From contig JAGHUH010000023.1 of assembly GCA_018064925.1 (NCBI GenBank), positions 1-64,000 of the forward strand: a stretch of 64,000 nucleotides of DNA, written 5' to 3'. The number at the start of each line of letters is the position of its first letter. The stretch's first letter is position 1. A model generated the notes under the pieces. The model was not told where the DNA came from. It worked only from the letters and a program-made list of their open reading frames with translations, and made no database searches. The DNA comes from Candidatus Cacconaster stercorequi (GTDB taxonomy: Bacteria > Bacillota > Clostridia > Oscillospirales > Oscillospiraceae). A program made the translations under genes and the position numbers. Below, piece after piece: positions 45,317-54,190 of the stretch.

Positions 45317-45356
45317 AAAAGAGATGTCACTTTGATAGTGGCATCTCTTTTTTGGG
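45317..45356 (+). terminator. Terminator after the spoIIQ-like gene
   Basis: AAAAGAGATGTCAC/GTGGCATCTCTTTT (45317-45330 and 45339-45352) pairs with one G-U, followed by T residues. Confidence 0.87.
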
Positions 45357-45366
45357 GCAAAAAATC

Positions 45367-45394
45367 TTGTGAGAGATGAAAAAATTGCTATACT
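45367..45394 (+). promoter_or_regulatory. Promoter of the ECF sigma/anti-sigma/serpin operon
   Basis: TTGTGA (45367-45372) and an extended -10, TGC-TATACT (45386-45394), are separated by 16 bases. It looks like a housekeeping promoter; an autoregulatory ECF site is not obvious. Confidence 0.55.
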
Positions 45395-45462
45395 GATGTT
45401 AGAAAGGCAGCGGTATTCCGTCTATATCATTGAAAGATCTTTTCCCCGGGGAGGTGGCGGCC

Positions 45463-46020
45463 ATGGATGACAAAGCAATTATTGACCTGTATTGGACGCG
45501 GGACGAGGCGGCCATCCGGGCATCGGACGAAAAATACGGCACCCTGTGTCTGGGTATCGCCCGAAACATTGTACATAACCCGGAGGACGCCGAGGAATGC
45601 CTCAACGATACTTGGGTGCGTTCGTGGAACGCCATGCCGCCCCAACGCCCCAACTGTCTGCGGGCATTTTTCGTCAAAATTACCCGCAACCTGTCCCTGA
45701 GCCGCTTTCAGCAGACCCATGCCCAAAAACGCGGCGGCGGAGAGGTGCCGGCAGTGCTGGAGGAATTGAGCGAGTGCGTCAGCGGCGGTGACAGCGCAGA
45801 GGACGCGGTGCTGGCACAGGAGCTGAGTGGTGTCATCAACCGCTTTCTTTACGCATTGCCCCGCCGAAGCTGTGATATTTTTCTGCGCCGTTATTTTTAC
45901 ATGGACAGCACGGACAACATCGCCAAGCGATACGGCATGACCGTGGGCGCGGTGGGGATGGATTTGAGCCGCAGCCGCAAAAAGCTGCGCGCGTATTTAG
46001 AGGAGGAATACCATGACTGA
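45463..46020 (+). CDS. ECF-type RNA polymerase sigma factor
   Basis: The protein has 185 residues from the ATG at 45463 (GGGGAGG 7 bases upstream). Region 2 (YGTLCLGIARNIVHNPEDAEEC, DTWVRSWNAMPP) and region 4 (SCDIFLRRYFYMDSTDNIAKRYGMTVGAVG) are separated by a charged linker. It overlaps the next gene by 8 bases, the usual sigma/anti-sigma coupling. The likely regulon includes the downstream serpin. Confidence 0.9.
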   Translation: MDDKAIIDLYWTRDEAAIRASDEKYGTLCLGIARNIVHNPEDAEECLNDTWVRSWNAMPPQRPNCLRAFFVKITRNLSLSRFQQTHAQKRGGGEVPAVLEELSECVSGGDSAEDAVLAQELSGVINRFLYALPRRSCDIFLRRYFYMDSTDNIAKRYGMTVGAVGMDLSRSRKKLRAYLEEEYHD

Positions 46021-46855
46021 ATATACCCTGCTCACCGCCATCGGCGAGGTGGAGGATGAATTGCTGGAACGAAGCGAAAAACCCACTCAAAAGTGGTATT
46101 GGAAGCCGCTTGCTCTGATAGCGGCCTGCCTGTGTCTTGTTACCGTGCTGGCAGTGCGTACCTTCCTGTTCCCCGGTGCCGACAAGGCAACCGCAGAGCA
46201 ATCCGCTAATAGCAGCACCGTACAGCACACGGAGGACTGCACCGCGGATGCCAGCGCTGTCCCCGGCGAGCAAAAGAGCCGGATCGTAGTCTTTGAATTG
46301 GGAAAAGAGCCTGCGCAGTCCTCCTCGGACATTGGCCTCGTTTCAGAGAATTACGTCGCCATGACCACCCGGGAGCTGGAGGACTACTACGGTGCTTCCC
46401 TGCGTCCGGGATGGATGCCGAAGGATCTGAATGGCGAAACTGTGCTCTACGGCGGCATCTATGAAAACCCTGAGCGTGACGATTACGACGGTACCCCCTA
46501 CTATGACCAGAACAGCCTGCGCTACACCGATCCGGTAGAGGAGAACCTGCAAAAAGGAAAATTCATCAGCAAGGCGGATTTCGAGGCCGCCGTGGCCCAT
46601 GGCCGCAGTCTCACCGTCACCGCCGCCAAGGCTCATCCCATTTTCTACGATGTTGTCATCGGCAATGCGGAAAATGCGGCGCAGGAGGGCAAGCTCTCCA
46701 CCATCCACGGCGTGGAAGCGCTGATATATCACTACACCTTCCAGAAGGCCGACTACTACGGCGCGCGCTTTATGCTGGGCGGGACGCATTTTGAAGTAAT
46801 CGGAAAAAACCTGACGCAGAATGAGTTCATCCGGGTTCTGGAAAGTGTGCTGTAA
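46013..46855 (+). CDS. Putative membrane-anchored anti-sigma factor
   Basis: The protein has 280 residues. A short acidic cytoplasmic part (1-25; YTLLTAIGEVEDELLERSE) is followed by one membrane helix (about 31-50) and an extracytoplasmic domain of about 220 residues. Its position overlapping the ECF sigma gene, and this topology, indicate an anti-sigma role. The N-terminal part is very short for a zinc-binding anti-sigma domain and lacks HxxxCxxC. The outer domain may be the stress sensor. I do not recognise its family. Confidence 0.72.
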   Translation: MTEYTLLTAIGEVEDELLERSEKPTQKWYWKPLALIAACLCLVTVLAVRTFLFPGADKATAEQSANSSTVQHTEDCTADASAVPGEQKSRIVVFELGKEPAQSSSDIGLVSENYVAMTTRELEDYYGASLRPGWMPKDLNGETVLYGGIYENPERDDYDGTPYYDQNSLRYTDPVEENLQKGKFISKADFEAAVAHGRSLTVTAAKAHPIFYDVVIGNAENAAQEGKLSTIHGVEALIYHYTFQKADYYGARFMLGGTHFEVIGKNLTQNEFIRVLESVL

Positions 46856-46867
46856 GGAGGAAAGAAC

Positions 46868-48109
46868 ATGAAAAAGAGAATGGTATCGCTGCTTCTGGCG
46901 GTTTGTATGCTCCTGTCGCTGACGGCTTGCGGCAACGCACCGCAGAGCACCGCCGTCAATCTTGCTGCCGGCTATACGGCACGGCAGGCGGCGGTACTTA
47001 CTGCCGATTTGCATCAGGGGAGCGTCGCCGCATCGGATTTTGCCGTGGCGCTGATGCGCTCGGAGTGCGGCGAGGACAGCGTGCTGCTGTCGCCGGTGTC
47101 GGTGCTGTACGCGTTGGCGCTGACCGTCAACGGTGCAAAAGGCGACACCCTTGCCCAGATGGAAGCGACGCTGGGCATGACGAGGGAGGAACTCAACGCC
47201 TTTTTGAGTGAATACCTGAAGCATCTGCCGGCTGAAGAAAATTCCGCCCTCCATCTGGCCAACTCTTTGTGGCTGCGGGATGAGGCAGACCACCTGCATG
47301 TAGAGCCGGACTTTTTGCAGACCTGCGTGAACTATTACAATGCCGAAATTTTTTCCGCACCGTTTGACAGCAGCACCGTAAAGGAGATCAACGGCTGGAC
47401 AAAGGAGCACACCGACGGTATGATTGAAAAGCTGCTGGACGAGATTCCCGTGGAGGCGGTGGCCTATCTGGTGAATGCCTTGAGTTTTGACGGAAAATGG
47501 GAAACGCCCTACGAGGAAGATCAGGTGCGGGACGGCACCTTCCACGGCGCAAAAGGTGACACGGACTGCCAAATGATGCACAGCACGGAGCGTGTTTATC
47601 TACAAGGTGACCACGCCACGGGCTTTATGAAATATTACGATGGCTACGCCTTTGTTGCCCTGCTGCCGGAGGAGGGCATGAGCGTGAGCGATTTTGTGGC
47701 ATCTCTGGATGGTGCAAAGCTGCGGAGCATTCTGGAAAATTCAACATATTCCCCGGTGGAAACGGCGCTGCCCAAGTTTACCGGAGAGTGCAGCTTCGAC
47801 CTGGCGCAGACGCTTTCCGACCTGGGCATAACGGATCTGTTCGACGGCGAAAAGGCGGATCTTTCGGGGCTTGGCACCTCTGAAATGGGGAACCTGTCCG
47901 TGTCCCGCGTCATTCACAAGACTTTTATTGATGTGAACGAGGCAGGCACCCGTGCCGCCGCCGTGACGGCGGTGGAGACAAAGGATTCCGCCGCCGTTCC
48001 CATCATGGAGGAGCCGCCCCGGGTCATTCTGGATCGCCCGTTTGTATACATGATCGTGGACACGGGGAATCTGCTGCCGCTGTTCATGGGCACCGTGACG
48101 GATATGTAA
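46868..48109 (+). CDS. Serpin-family protease inhibitor, secreted lipoprotein
   Basis: The protein has 413 residues with a lipoprotein signal (LTAC, Cys21). The serpin fold is visible throughout (SPVSVLYALALTVNGAKGDT, NSLWLRDE, LVNALSFDGKWETPY, VIHKTFIDVNEAGTRAAA, DRPFVYMIVD). The hinge EAGTRAAAVTA (358-368) has the small residues of an inhibitory serpin. The reactive loop is about six residues longer than that of alpha-1-antitrypsin, so the P1 residue is uncertain. Gut bacterial serpins inhibit host or bacterial serine proteases. AAGGAGG precedes the ATG. Confidence 0.92.
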   Translation: MKKRMVSLLLAVCMLLSLTACGNAPQSTAVNLAAGYTARQAAVLTADLHQGSVAASDFAVALMRSECGEDSVLLSPVSVLYALALTVNGAKGDTLAQMEATLGMTREELNAFLSEYLKHLPAEENSALHLANSLWLRDEADHLHVEPDFLQTCVNYYNAEIFSAPFDSSTVKEINGWTKEHTDGMIEKLLDEIPVEAVAYLVNALSFDGKWETPYEEDQVRDGTFHGAKGDTDCQMMHSTERVYLQGDHATGFMKYYDGYAFVALLPEEGMSVSDFVASLDGAKLRSILENSTYSPVETALPKFTGECSFDLAQTLSDLGITDLFDGEKADLSGLGTSEMGNLSVSRVIHKTFIDVNEAGTRAAAVTAVETKDSAAVPIMEEPPRVILDRPFVYMIVDTGNLLPLFMGTVTDM

Positions 48110-48209
48110 TGCATAATGTGAAACGCATATTATAATGAAAAAAGGACTGCCAACAGGCAGTCCTTTTTATCATAGGGATATTTCATTCAGCATTTTGCAT
48201 TTAGCATTA
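48107..48209. repeat. Imperfect inverted repeat spanning the serpin-prfB gap
   Basis: Both outer ends start with TAATGC, each formed by the stop codon of the adjacent gene (serpin at 48107, prfB at 48209), and both continue inward with runs of AATGC/AATG words towards a central terminator hairpin. This resembles short palindromic intergenic repeats. The arms match only partly, so low-complexity chance is possible. Confidence 0.35.
48137..48168. terminator. Bidirectional terminator between serpin and prfB
   Basis: AAAAAGGACTGCC/GGCAGTCCTTTTT (48139-48151 and 48156-48168) with an AACA loop has T tracts on both strands. Confidence 0.9.
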
Positions 48210-49331
48210 CTTCTTCAGCTCTCCGTTGGCGGCGGCGGTGAGATAGGCGTTGATAAAGCCGTCGATATCGCCGTCCATCACGGCCTGAATGTTGCCCATT
48301 TCATAGCCGGTGCGGGTATCCTTTGCCAAGGTGTAGGGCATGAATACATAGGAGCGGATCTGGCTGCCCCATTCGATCTTCATCTGCACGCCCTTGATGT
48401 CGCTGATCTTCTCGGCGTGCTGCTGGATCTTCAGCTCAGCCAGTTTGGCGCGCAGCATCTTCATGGCGTTGTCGCGGTTCTGGAACTGGCTGCGTTCGGT
48501 CTGACAGAACACCACAATGCCGGTGGGGATGTGAGTCAGACGCACGGCGGAGGAGGTCTTGTTGATGTGCTGGCCGCCTGCACCGGAGGAGCGGCAGGCC
48601 TGCATTTCGATGTCCTCGCTGCGGATCTCAATGTCGCCGTCGTCGGGCAGCTCGGGCATGACCTCCAGCGCGGCAAAGCTGGTCTGGCGGCGGGCGTTGG
48701 CGTCAAAGGGACTGACACGCACCAGACGGTGCACGCCGTTTTCACTGCGCAGATAGCCGTAGGCATTCTCACCCTCGATGAGGATGGTGGCGGACTTGAT
48801 GCCGGCCTCGTCGCCTGCCTCATAGTCCATGAGCTGATAGGTGTAACCGTGGCGCTCGGCCCAGCGGGTATACATGCGGTAGAGCATTTCTGCCCAGTCC
48901 TGTGCCTCGGTACCGCCGGCACCGGCGTGGAAGGTCAGAATGGCATTGTTGGCGTCGTATTCGCCGTTGAGCAGGGCGGCCAGACGGCGCTCGCTGATCT
49001 CTTTTTCCAGAGACTCATAGCCGCTGATGACATCCTCCAGCAAGGAGGCGTCGTCCTCCTCCTGACCCATTTCGCACAGCGTCAGGCAATCCTCCCAATC
49101 GGCGGCCAGACGGTCCTGCTTTTTGATGCGGTTTTCCAGACGCTTGACCTGCTGGGAGACCTTCTGGCTGTGCTCCAGATCGTTCCAGAAACCCTCCTGC
49201 TCAGTTTCCTTCTGCAGAGCGGCCAGCTCCTCGCGAGCCTTGGGAATGCCCAGCGCCTTCTCCAACTCGCCCAGTGTGGGCTCCAGCGCTAACAGCTTTT
49301 GCTTGTACTCATCGTATTCAATGACTGCCAT
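48207..49331 (-). CDS. prfB: Peptide chain release factor 2
   Basis: The protein has 374 residues. The SPF tripeptide (LVRVSPFDANARRQTSF), which reads UGA/UAA, and the GGQ motif (SSGAGGQHINKTSSAVRLTH) identify RF2. The frame is continuous from the ATG (AAGGAG upstream) with no in-frame UGA near codon 25, so the programmed +1 frameshift that autoregulates most RF2 genes is absent. Confidence 0.96.
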   Translation of the reverse strand: MAVIEYDEYKQKLLALEPTLGELEKALGIPKAREELAALQKETEQEGFWNDLEHSQKVSQQVKRLENRIKKQDRLAADWEDCLTLCEMGQEEDDASLLEDVISGYESLEKEISERRLAALLNGEYDANNAILTFHAGAGGTEAQDWAEMLYRMYTRWAERHGYTYQLMDYEAGDEAGIKSATILIEGENAYGYLRSENGVHRLVRVSPFDANARRQTSFAALEVMPELPDDGDIEIRSEDIEMQACRSSGAGGQHINKTSSAVRLTHIPTGIVVFCQTERSQFQNRDNAMKMLRAKLAELKIQQHAEKISDIKGVQMKIEWGSQIRSYVFMPYTLAKDTRTGYEMGNIQAVMDGDIDGFINAYLTAAANGELKK

Positions 49332-49388
49332 AATAGGTGTCTCCTTATCACATTATTTCAATAACTATCCTATTATATCTGAAAAAAT

Positions 49389-50759
49389 TTACTCTGTAAA
49401 GCCGTTTTCCGAGGAATTTTCCCGCAGCTCCCGCAGAAGCGGAACAATCAGAGGGATCGTCAGCAGCATGGAGCACACATCCGATACGGACTGCGCTATC
49501 TGGATCCCCAGCTCGCCCAGAAAGTGGGGGGCAATCAGCACGATGGGGATAAAGAATACACCCTGCCGCGCCACCGCCAGCAACGATGCCGAGAAGACGC
49601 GGTTGAGCGTCTGGGTGGTCATGCCGGAGATCATGTTGAAACCGTTGAGCACGATGGTGACGCTCTGGAACCGCAGGGCCACGGTGCCGAAGGCGATGAC
49701 CTGCGGATCGTCACGGAACACGGCAATGATCTGGGGGGCAAAGGAGAACAGCAGCGCACCCAATACGGCCAGACCCAGCGTGGCCCACTTGACGCAGAAC
49801 CAGTAGCCCTGCCGGACCCGCCCGTACAGCTTGGCGCCGTGGTTGAAGCCGCATACCGGCTGAAATCCCTGACCAAATCCGATCAGGGCGGAGTTGGCCA
49901 TCATCATGGTGCGCTGCACCACACTCATGGCGGCGATGGCGGCATCGCCGTAGACACCGGCGCTGCGATTGAGGCAGATGGTGGCCACGGACATCAACCC
50001 CTGACGGCACAGCGACGGAAAGCCGCCCTTGCAGATCATGCCCAGCCAGAAGGGTCGGAACTCCACATTACAGAGACGGATGCGCAGGTTGCCGCCGCGG
50101 GTACAACCCACCAGCAGCAGGCAGAACGAGGCGAACTGGCTGATAATGGTGGCAAGCGCCGCGCCGCGGATGCCGAGGTCAAAGACAAAGATCAGCAGCG
50201 GGTCAAGCCCGACATTCAGAATAGCGCCCGCCACAATGCCGATCATTCCGTAGGTGGCGCTGCCCTGAAAGCGGAGCTGATTGTTCAGCACGAAGGAGGC
50301 GGTCATATACGGCGCGCCGATGAGGATGATGCGCAGATAATCCCGGGCGTAGGGGAGAATGGTCTCTGTGGAGCCCAGAAGACGCGCCAGCGGCGTCAGG
50401 AAAATCTGCCCCAAAAGCAGAATAACAGCACCGGTGAGAAAGGCGTAGGTCACGCCGGCGGCGGCCATTTTCGAGGCATTTTCGGTATTTTTCCGTCCCA
50501 GCTCCATGGAGATATAGTTTCCGCTGCCGTGTCCGAAGAAGAACCCCACCGCCTGAATAATGGCCATCAGGGAAAAGACCACGCCCACGGCGCCGGTGGC
50601 GCTGTTGCTGTGGAGCATTCCCACGAAGAAGGTATCGGCCATGTTGTACGCGGCGGTGACCATCATGCTGATAATGGTGGGCACAGCCAACTGACACACC
50701 AGACGGCCTACCGGCTCGGTGGTCATGCGAATGTATTTTTGCTGCTGCTGATCGTTCAC
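49389..50759 (-). CDS. MATE family efflux transporter (first copy)
   Basis: The protein has 456 residues from a GTG at 50759 (GGGAGAT 8 bases upstream); earlier in-frame codons overlap the promoter. It has twelve membrane helices in two homologous halves, with family segments MTTEPVGRLVCQLAVPTIISM and GFGQGFQPVCGFNHGAKLY. It exports cationic drugs or metabolites using Na+ or H+. It is divergent from a second MATE gene across a 128-base control region. Confidence 0.9.
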   Translation of the reverse strand: MNDQQQQKYIRMTTEPVGRLVCQLAVPTIISMMVTAAYNMADTFFVGMLHSNSATGAVGVVFSLMAIIQAVGFFFGHGSGNYISMELGRKNTENASKMAAAGVTYAFLTGAVILLLGQIFLTPLARLLGSTETILPYARDYLRIILIGAPYMTASFVLNNQLRFQGSATYGMIGIVAGAILNVGLDPLLIFVFDLGIRGAALATIISQFASFCLLLVGCTRGGNLRIRLCNVEFRPFWLGMICKGGFPSLCRQGLMSVATICLNRSAGVYGDAAIAAMSVVQRTMMMANSALIGFGQGFQPVCGFNHGAKLYGRVRQGYWFCVKWATLGLAVLGALLFSFAPQIIAVFRDDPQVIAFGTVALRFQSVTIVLNGFNMISGMTTQTLNRVFSASLLAVARQGVFFIPIVLIAPHFLGELGIQIAQSVSDVCSMLLTIPLIVPLLRELRENSSENGFTE

Positions 50760-50794
50760 GATGCCATCTCCCGAAAGAAAGATTTTAATATTCA

Positions 50795-50823
50795 ATTTTA
50801 CCATCTGTCGCCGGACAAAGCAA
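50795..50823 (-). promoter_or_regulatory. Promoter of the leftward MATE gene
   Basis: TTGCTT (50823-50818) and TAAAAT (50800-50795) are 17 bases apart. Confidence 0.6.
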
Positions 50824-50831
50824 GCCATCCC

Positions 50832-50873
50832 TTGCGCTTTTCCGACAGGAGGCGTATAATAACAAAGTTGTTA
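50832..50873 (+). promoter_or_regulatory. Promoter and palindromic operator of the rightward MATE gene
   Basis: TTGCGC (50832-50837) and TATAAT (50855-50860) are 17 bases apart. The palindrome TAACAA-AG-TTGTTA (50860-50873) lies on the likely start point, a typical position for a MarR/TetR-type repressor site. Confidence 0.65.
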
Positions 50874-50887
50874 AGGAGATGATACTC

Positions 50888-52246
50888 ATGCTGAGCGCTC
50901 AGCGCAGGACGGAGATTTTTGAAACCATGCCGGTGCGGCAGGCAGTACTGCGGCAAATCATGCCCGCTATTGCCAGCCAGATGATCGGCCTGATCTATAA
51001 CTGGGCCGACACCTATTTTGTCGGCCTTTTGAACGCGCCGGCACAGACGGCGGCGGTCACGGTGTCCTACGGCCCGTTTTTGATGCTGACAGCCATTGCC
51101 AATTTGTTTGGCGTAGGCGGCGCCAGCGCCATTGCCCGTGCGCTGGGACAGAAGGAAAATGAACGGGCCAGACAGATTTCCGCCATGTCTTTCTGGTTGG
51201 GGCTGGCGGTATCACTGGTGTTTTCCCTGCTGTTCGGTCTGGTGGCCTCTCCCGTGCTGGCGCTGTGCGGTGGCAAGGGAGAAACGCTGACAGTGGCCGT
51301 GGCCTATGCCAAGTGGACCATCGTTTGGGGCGGCCCGGTGAGCATTATGAGTATGCTGCTGGCCAATCTGGTGCGCGCCGAGGGCAGCGCCAGCGTGGCA
51401 TCCTGGGGACTGTCCATGGGCGGCGTGCTGAATATTTTTCTGGACCCGCTGTTTATTCTGCCCCGTTTTCTGGGGATGGGCGCGGCAGGTGCCGGCCTTG
51501 CCACGGCGCTGTCCAATCTGGCGTCGGTGGTGTTCTTCCTGCTGTATCTGCTGCGCCGGCGTGACAATGCCGTGCTGTCCATTCAGCCGGGGCTGCTGCG
51601 CTATACCCGCCAGCATTTACACAATGTGCTGTCGGTGGGGCTTCCCTCGGCACTGCAGTATGCGCTGACGGTGGTGGCGATTGCGGCACAGTCTCATTTC
51701 GTTGCCCAATATGCCACCGAGGCTGTTGCGGCACTGGGCATTATCAAAAAGCTGGACAATCTGCCCATCTATTTTGCCCTTGGTACCTCCAGCGGTCTGC
51801 TGCCGCTGCTGGCCTATAACTATGCCTCCGGCAATCAGGAGCGGCGGCGAGGCGCGTTCCGCTTCGGTACCTTTGTGTCGGTGGGCTTTGCCCTGTTTTG
51901 TCTGGTGCTCTATGAGATCTTTGCCCCTGTGCTGGCAGGCTTCTTCATTAAGGATGCCGCTACCGTGCACTATGCTGCCGGCTTCCTGCGGCGCATGGTG
52001 CTGGCCATGCCGCTGATGGCGGCCTGCTACCCACTGATCATCCAGTTCCAGGCCATGGGCAAGGTGCGGGAATCTTTGATCTGCTCGCTGCTGCGGAAAG
52101 GTGTGCTGGATATCCCGTTCCTGTTTCTGATGGACGGCCTGCTGCCGCTGTACGGCTGTATGTGGGTGCAGCCCATTGTGGATACCATTGCCTTGACGGC
52201 GGCGCTGATCTGCTACTTCCGACTGAAAAAGAAAGAAAATCTGTAA
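50888..52246 (+). CDS. MATE family efflux transporter (second copy)
   Basis: The protein has 452 residues from the ATG at 50888 (AAGGAG 9 bases upstream). It has twelve membrane helices, with MPVRQAVLRQIMPAIASQM at the N-terminus and NWADTYFVGLLN in helix 1. It is clearly diverged from the leftward copy. Its promoter carries a palindromic operator, so it may be inducible. The substrate is unknown. Confidence 0.9.
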   Translation: MLSAQRRTEIFETMPVRQAVLRQIMPAIASQMIGLIYNWADTYFVGLLNAPAQTAAVTVSYGPFLMLTAIANLFGVGGASAIARALGQKENERARQISAMSFWLGLAVSLVFSLLFGLVASPVLALCGGKGETLTVAVAYAKWTIVWGGPVSIMSMLLANLVRAEGSASVASWGLSMGGVLNIFLDPLFILPRFLGMGAAGAGLATALSNLASVVFFLLYLLRRRDNAVLSIQPGLLRYTRQHLHNVLSVGLPSALQYALTVVAIAAQSHFVAQYATEAVAALGIIKKLDNLPIYFALGTSSGLLPLLAYNYASGNQERRRGAFRFGTFVSVGFALFCLVLYEIFAPVLAGFFIKDAATVHYAAGFLRRMVLAMPLMAACYPLIIQFQAMGKVRESLICSLLRKGVLDIPFLFLMDGLLPLYGCMWVQPIVDTIALTAALICYFRLKKKENL

Positions 52247-52255
52247 CTTACATAA

Positions 52256-52287
52256 AAAGACAGACGGCAAAATTGCCGTCTGTCTTT
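52256..52287. terminator. Terminator between the MATE gene and pepF
   Basis: A perfect 15-bp stem, AAAGACAGACGGCAA and its complement (52256-52270 and 52273-52287), with a T run reading leftward (TTTTTATG). Confidence 0.9.
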
Positions 52288-52289
52288 CG

Positions 52290-54089
52290 TTATGCGAGGA
52301 GTGTTTCCAGTTCATCCACCAGCTCACCGAACAGATGCAGGGCGCTGTTGACGGGATCGGGGGAGGACATATCCACACCGGCGATCTTCAAAAGGGAGAT
52401 GGGATCGGTGCTGCACCCGCCGGACAGGAAACGCTTATAGTCTGCCACGGCGCTCTCGCCCTCGGTGAGAATGCGGTTGGCAATGGCCACAGCGGCAGAG
52501 AAGCCGGTGGCATACTGGAACACATAGTAATTGTAGAAGAAGTGGGGGATGCGCGCCCATTCCAGCGCAATTTCGGGGTCGGATATCATATCGGGGCCGA
52601 AGTAGAGCTTGTTCAGCGCCAGATACTTTTCGCACAGGGCATCGGCGGTGAGAGCCTCGCCCCGCTCCACCATCTGGCCCATTTGCAGCTCAAACTCGGC
52701 GAACATGGTCTGGCGGTACACGGTGCCCTTGAACTGATCCAGAAAATGATTGATGAGGTAAGCCCGTTCCTTTTTGTCCGTGGTTTTCTCCAGCAGATGG
52801 CGCATCAGCAGCACCTCGTTGCAGGTGGAGGCCACCTCCGCCACAAAGATCACATAGTCGGCGGTGTTGGTGGGCTGATGCTTGCAGGAATGGTAGCTGT
52901 GAAGGGCGTGACCCATCTCGTGAGCCAGCGTGAACTGGCTGTCCAGATTGTCCTTGTGATTCAGCAGCACATAGGGGTGGGGATAGCTGTTGCCGGAGGA
53001 ATAGGCACCGCCGCGCTTGCCGATATTTTCATACACATCGATCCAGCGGTGGTCAAACCCCTGCTTCAGCAGATCGGTGTAGTCCTCGCCCAGTACGCTC
53101 AAAGCCTCCAGCACCGTTTCCTTGGCCTGCTCGTAGGGGATCACGGGGTCGGCATCCGCCACGATGGGGGTGTAGACATCGTACATGTGCAGATCTTCCA
53201 CGCCCAGAATCTTTTTGCGCAGCGCCACATAGCGGTACATCTTGTCCAGATTGCCGTGCACGGCGTCGATCAGATTGAGATAGACGGGAACGGGTACCTC
53301 GGTGCCGTCCAGTGCCCGCTGCAGGGTGCTGTCATAATGGCGGGCGGAGGCAAAGAACTTCAACTGCTTGAACTGGGCGTCCAGCGTGGCGGCAATGGTG
53401 TTTTTCAGCTCTCCCATGCGGGCGTAATAAGTGTCGAAGGTGTTTTTCCGCAGCACGCGATCCTCGCGCATCAGCAGAGGAACGAAGGTGCCGTCGGTGA
53501 GCTGATGGGAAGCGCCGCGACTATCGGTAACATCTGGGAAGATCATGTCTGCATCCCGCAGGGTACTGCCGATGCGGTCGGGAGCGTCAGCCATCTCGCC
53601 GGCGGCGGACAGCAGCTTTTCCTCGGCGGGGGTGAGGATGTGCTCCCTGCGCCGGCGGATCTGATAGATGCTGCGGCGATAGGCGTTAAGCGCCGGCTGC
53701 GCAGTATAGAACAGGTTCAGCGTATCATCGTCAATGGCCATGATCTCCGGCGTGGCAAAGGACGCTGCACTCTGGATGGCCACCAGCGTGCTGACGGCCT
53801 TGGCGCGCATATCCTGATAGAAGCTGTTGGAGGTATCCTCGTCACCCTTGCAGTTGGCGTAGCCGTAGAGCTTTTCAAGGCGCACGGACAGCGCATCGTC
53901 CAGCCGATACCAGCGCAGCAGGTTTTCGGCGCTTTGGCCCAATGTGCCGCGAAAGGCGTTCAGCGTTTCGGCGCAGGCGTTCAGCGCTTCGTATTCCGCC
54001 AGCCACGCCTGGTCAGAGGGGAAGATATCGCTCAGGTCCCAGGTAAATTCCCGGGGTACATCTTTTCTTTCGGGAATGGTCGTATTCAT
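52290..54089 (-). CDS. pepF: Oligoendopeptidase F (M3 family)
   Basis: The protein has 599 residues from MNTTIPERK (GGAGG 6 bases upstream). The gluzincin motif HEMGHALHS (about residue 388) and the downstream Glu in FVAEVASTCNE form the zinc site; a YHSCKHQ and a C-terminal Tyr-rich segment (HFFYNYYVFQYATG) are typical of PepF. It is a cytoplasmic enzyme that degrades short peptides. Confidence 0.95.
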   Translation of the reverse strand: MNTTIPERKDVPREFTWDLSDIFPSDQAWLAEYEALNACAETLNAFRGTLGQSAENLLRWYRLDDALSVRLEKLYGYANCKGDEDTSNSFYQDMRAKAVSTLVAIQSAASFATPEIMAIDDDTLNLFYTAQPALNAYRRSIYQIRRRREHILTPAEEKLLSAAGEMADAPDRIGSTLRDADMIFPDVTDSRGASHQLTDGTFVPLLMREDRVLRKNTFDTYYARMGELKNTIAATLDAQFKQLKFFASARHYDSTLQRALDGTEVPVPVYLNLIDAVHGNLDKMYRYVALRKKILGVEDLHMYDVYTPIVADADPVIPYEQAKETVLEALSVLGEDYTDLLKQGFDHRWIDVYENIGKRGGAYSSGNSYPHPYVLLNHKDNLDSQFTLAHEMGHALHSYHSCKHQPTNTADYVIFVAEVASTCNEVLLMRHLLEKTTDKKERAYLINHFLDQFKGTVYRQTMFAEFELQMGQMVERGEALTADALCEKYLALNKLYFGPDMISDPEIALEWARIPHFFYNYYVFQYATGFSAAVAIANRILTEGESAVADYKRFLSGGCSTDPISLLKIAGVDMSSPDPVNSALHLFGELVDELETLLA

Positions 54090-54122
54090 AAAAACCTCCG
54101 GCTTTGCAGTGTATTTGCCTCT

Positions 54123-54151
54123 ATTATAGTCTGACGGGGGAGGAAATACAA
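54123..54151 (-). promoter_or_regulatory. Promoter of pepF
   Basis: TTGTAT (54151-54146) and TATAAT (54128-54123) are 17 bases apart; it partly overlaps the terminator of the upstream ansA gene. Confidence 0.75.
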
Positions 54152-54187
54152 CAAAAAAAGGAACGCTCCTGCCGGGCGTTCCTTTTT
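54152..54187 (-). terminator. Terminator after ansA
   Basis: AAAAAGGAACGC/GCGTTCCTTTTT (54155-54166 and 54176-54187) is followed leftward by T residues. Confidence 0.87.
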
Positions 54188-54190
54188 GCA

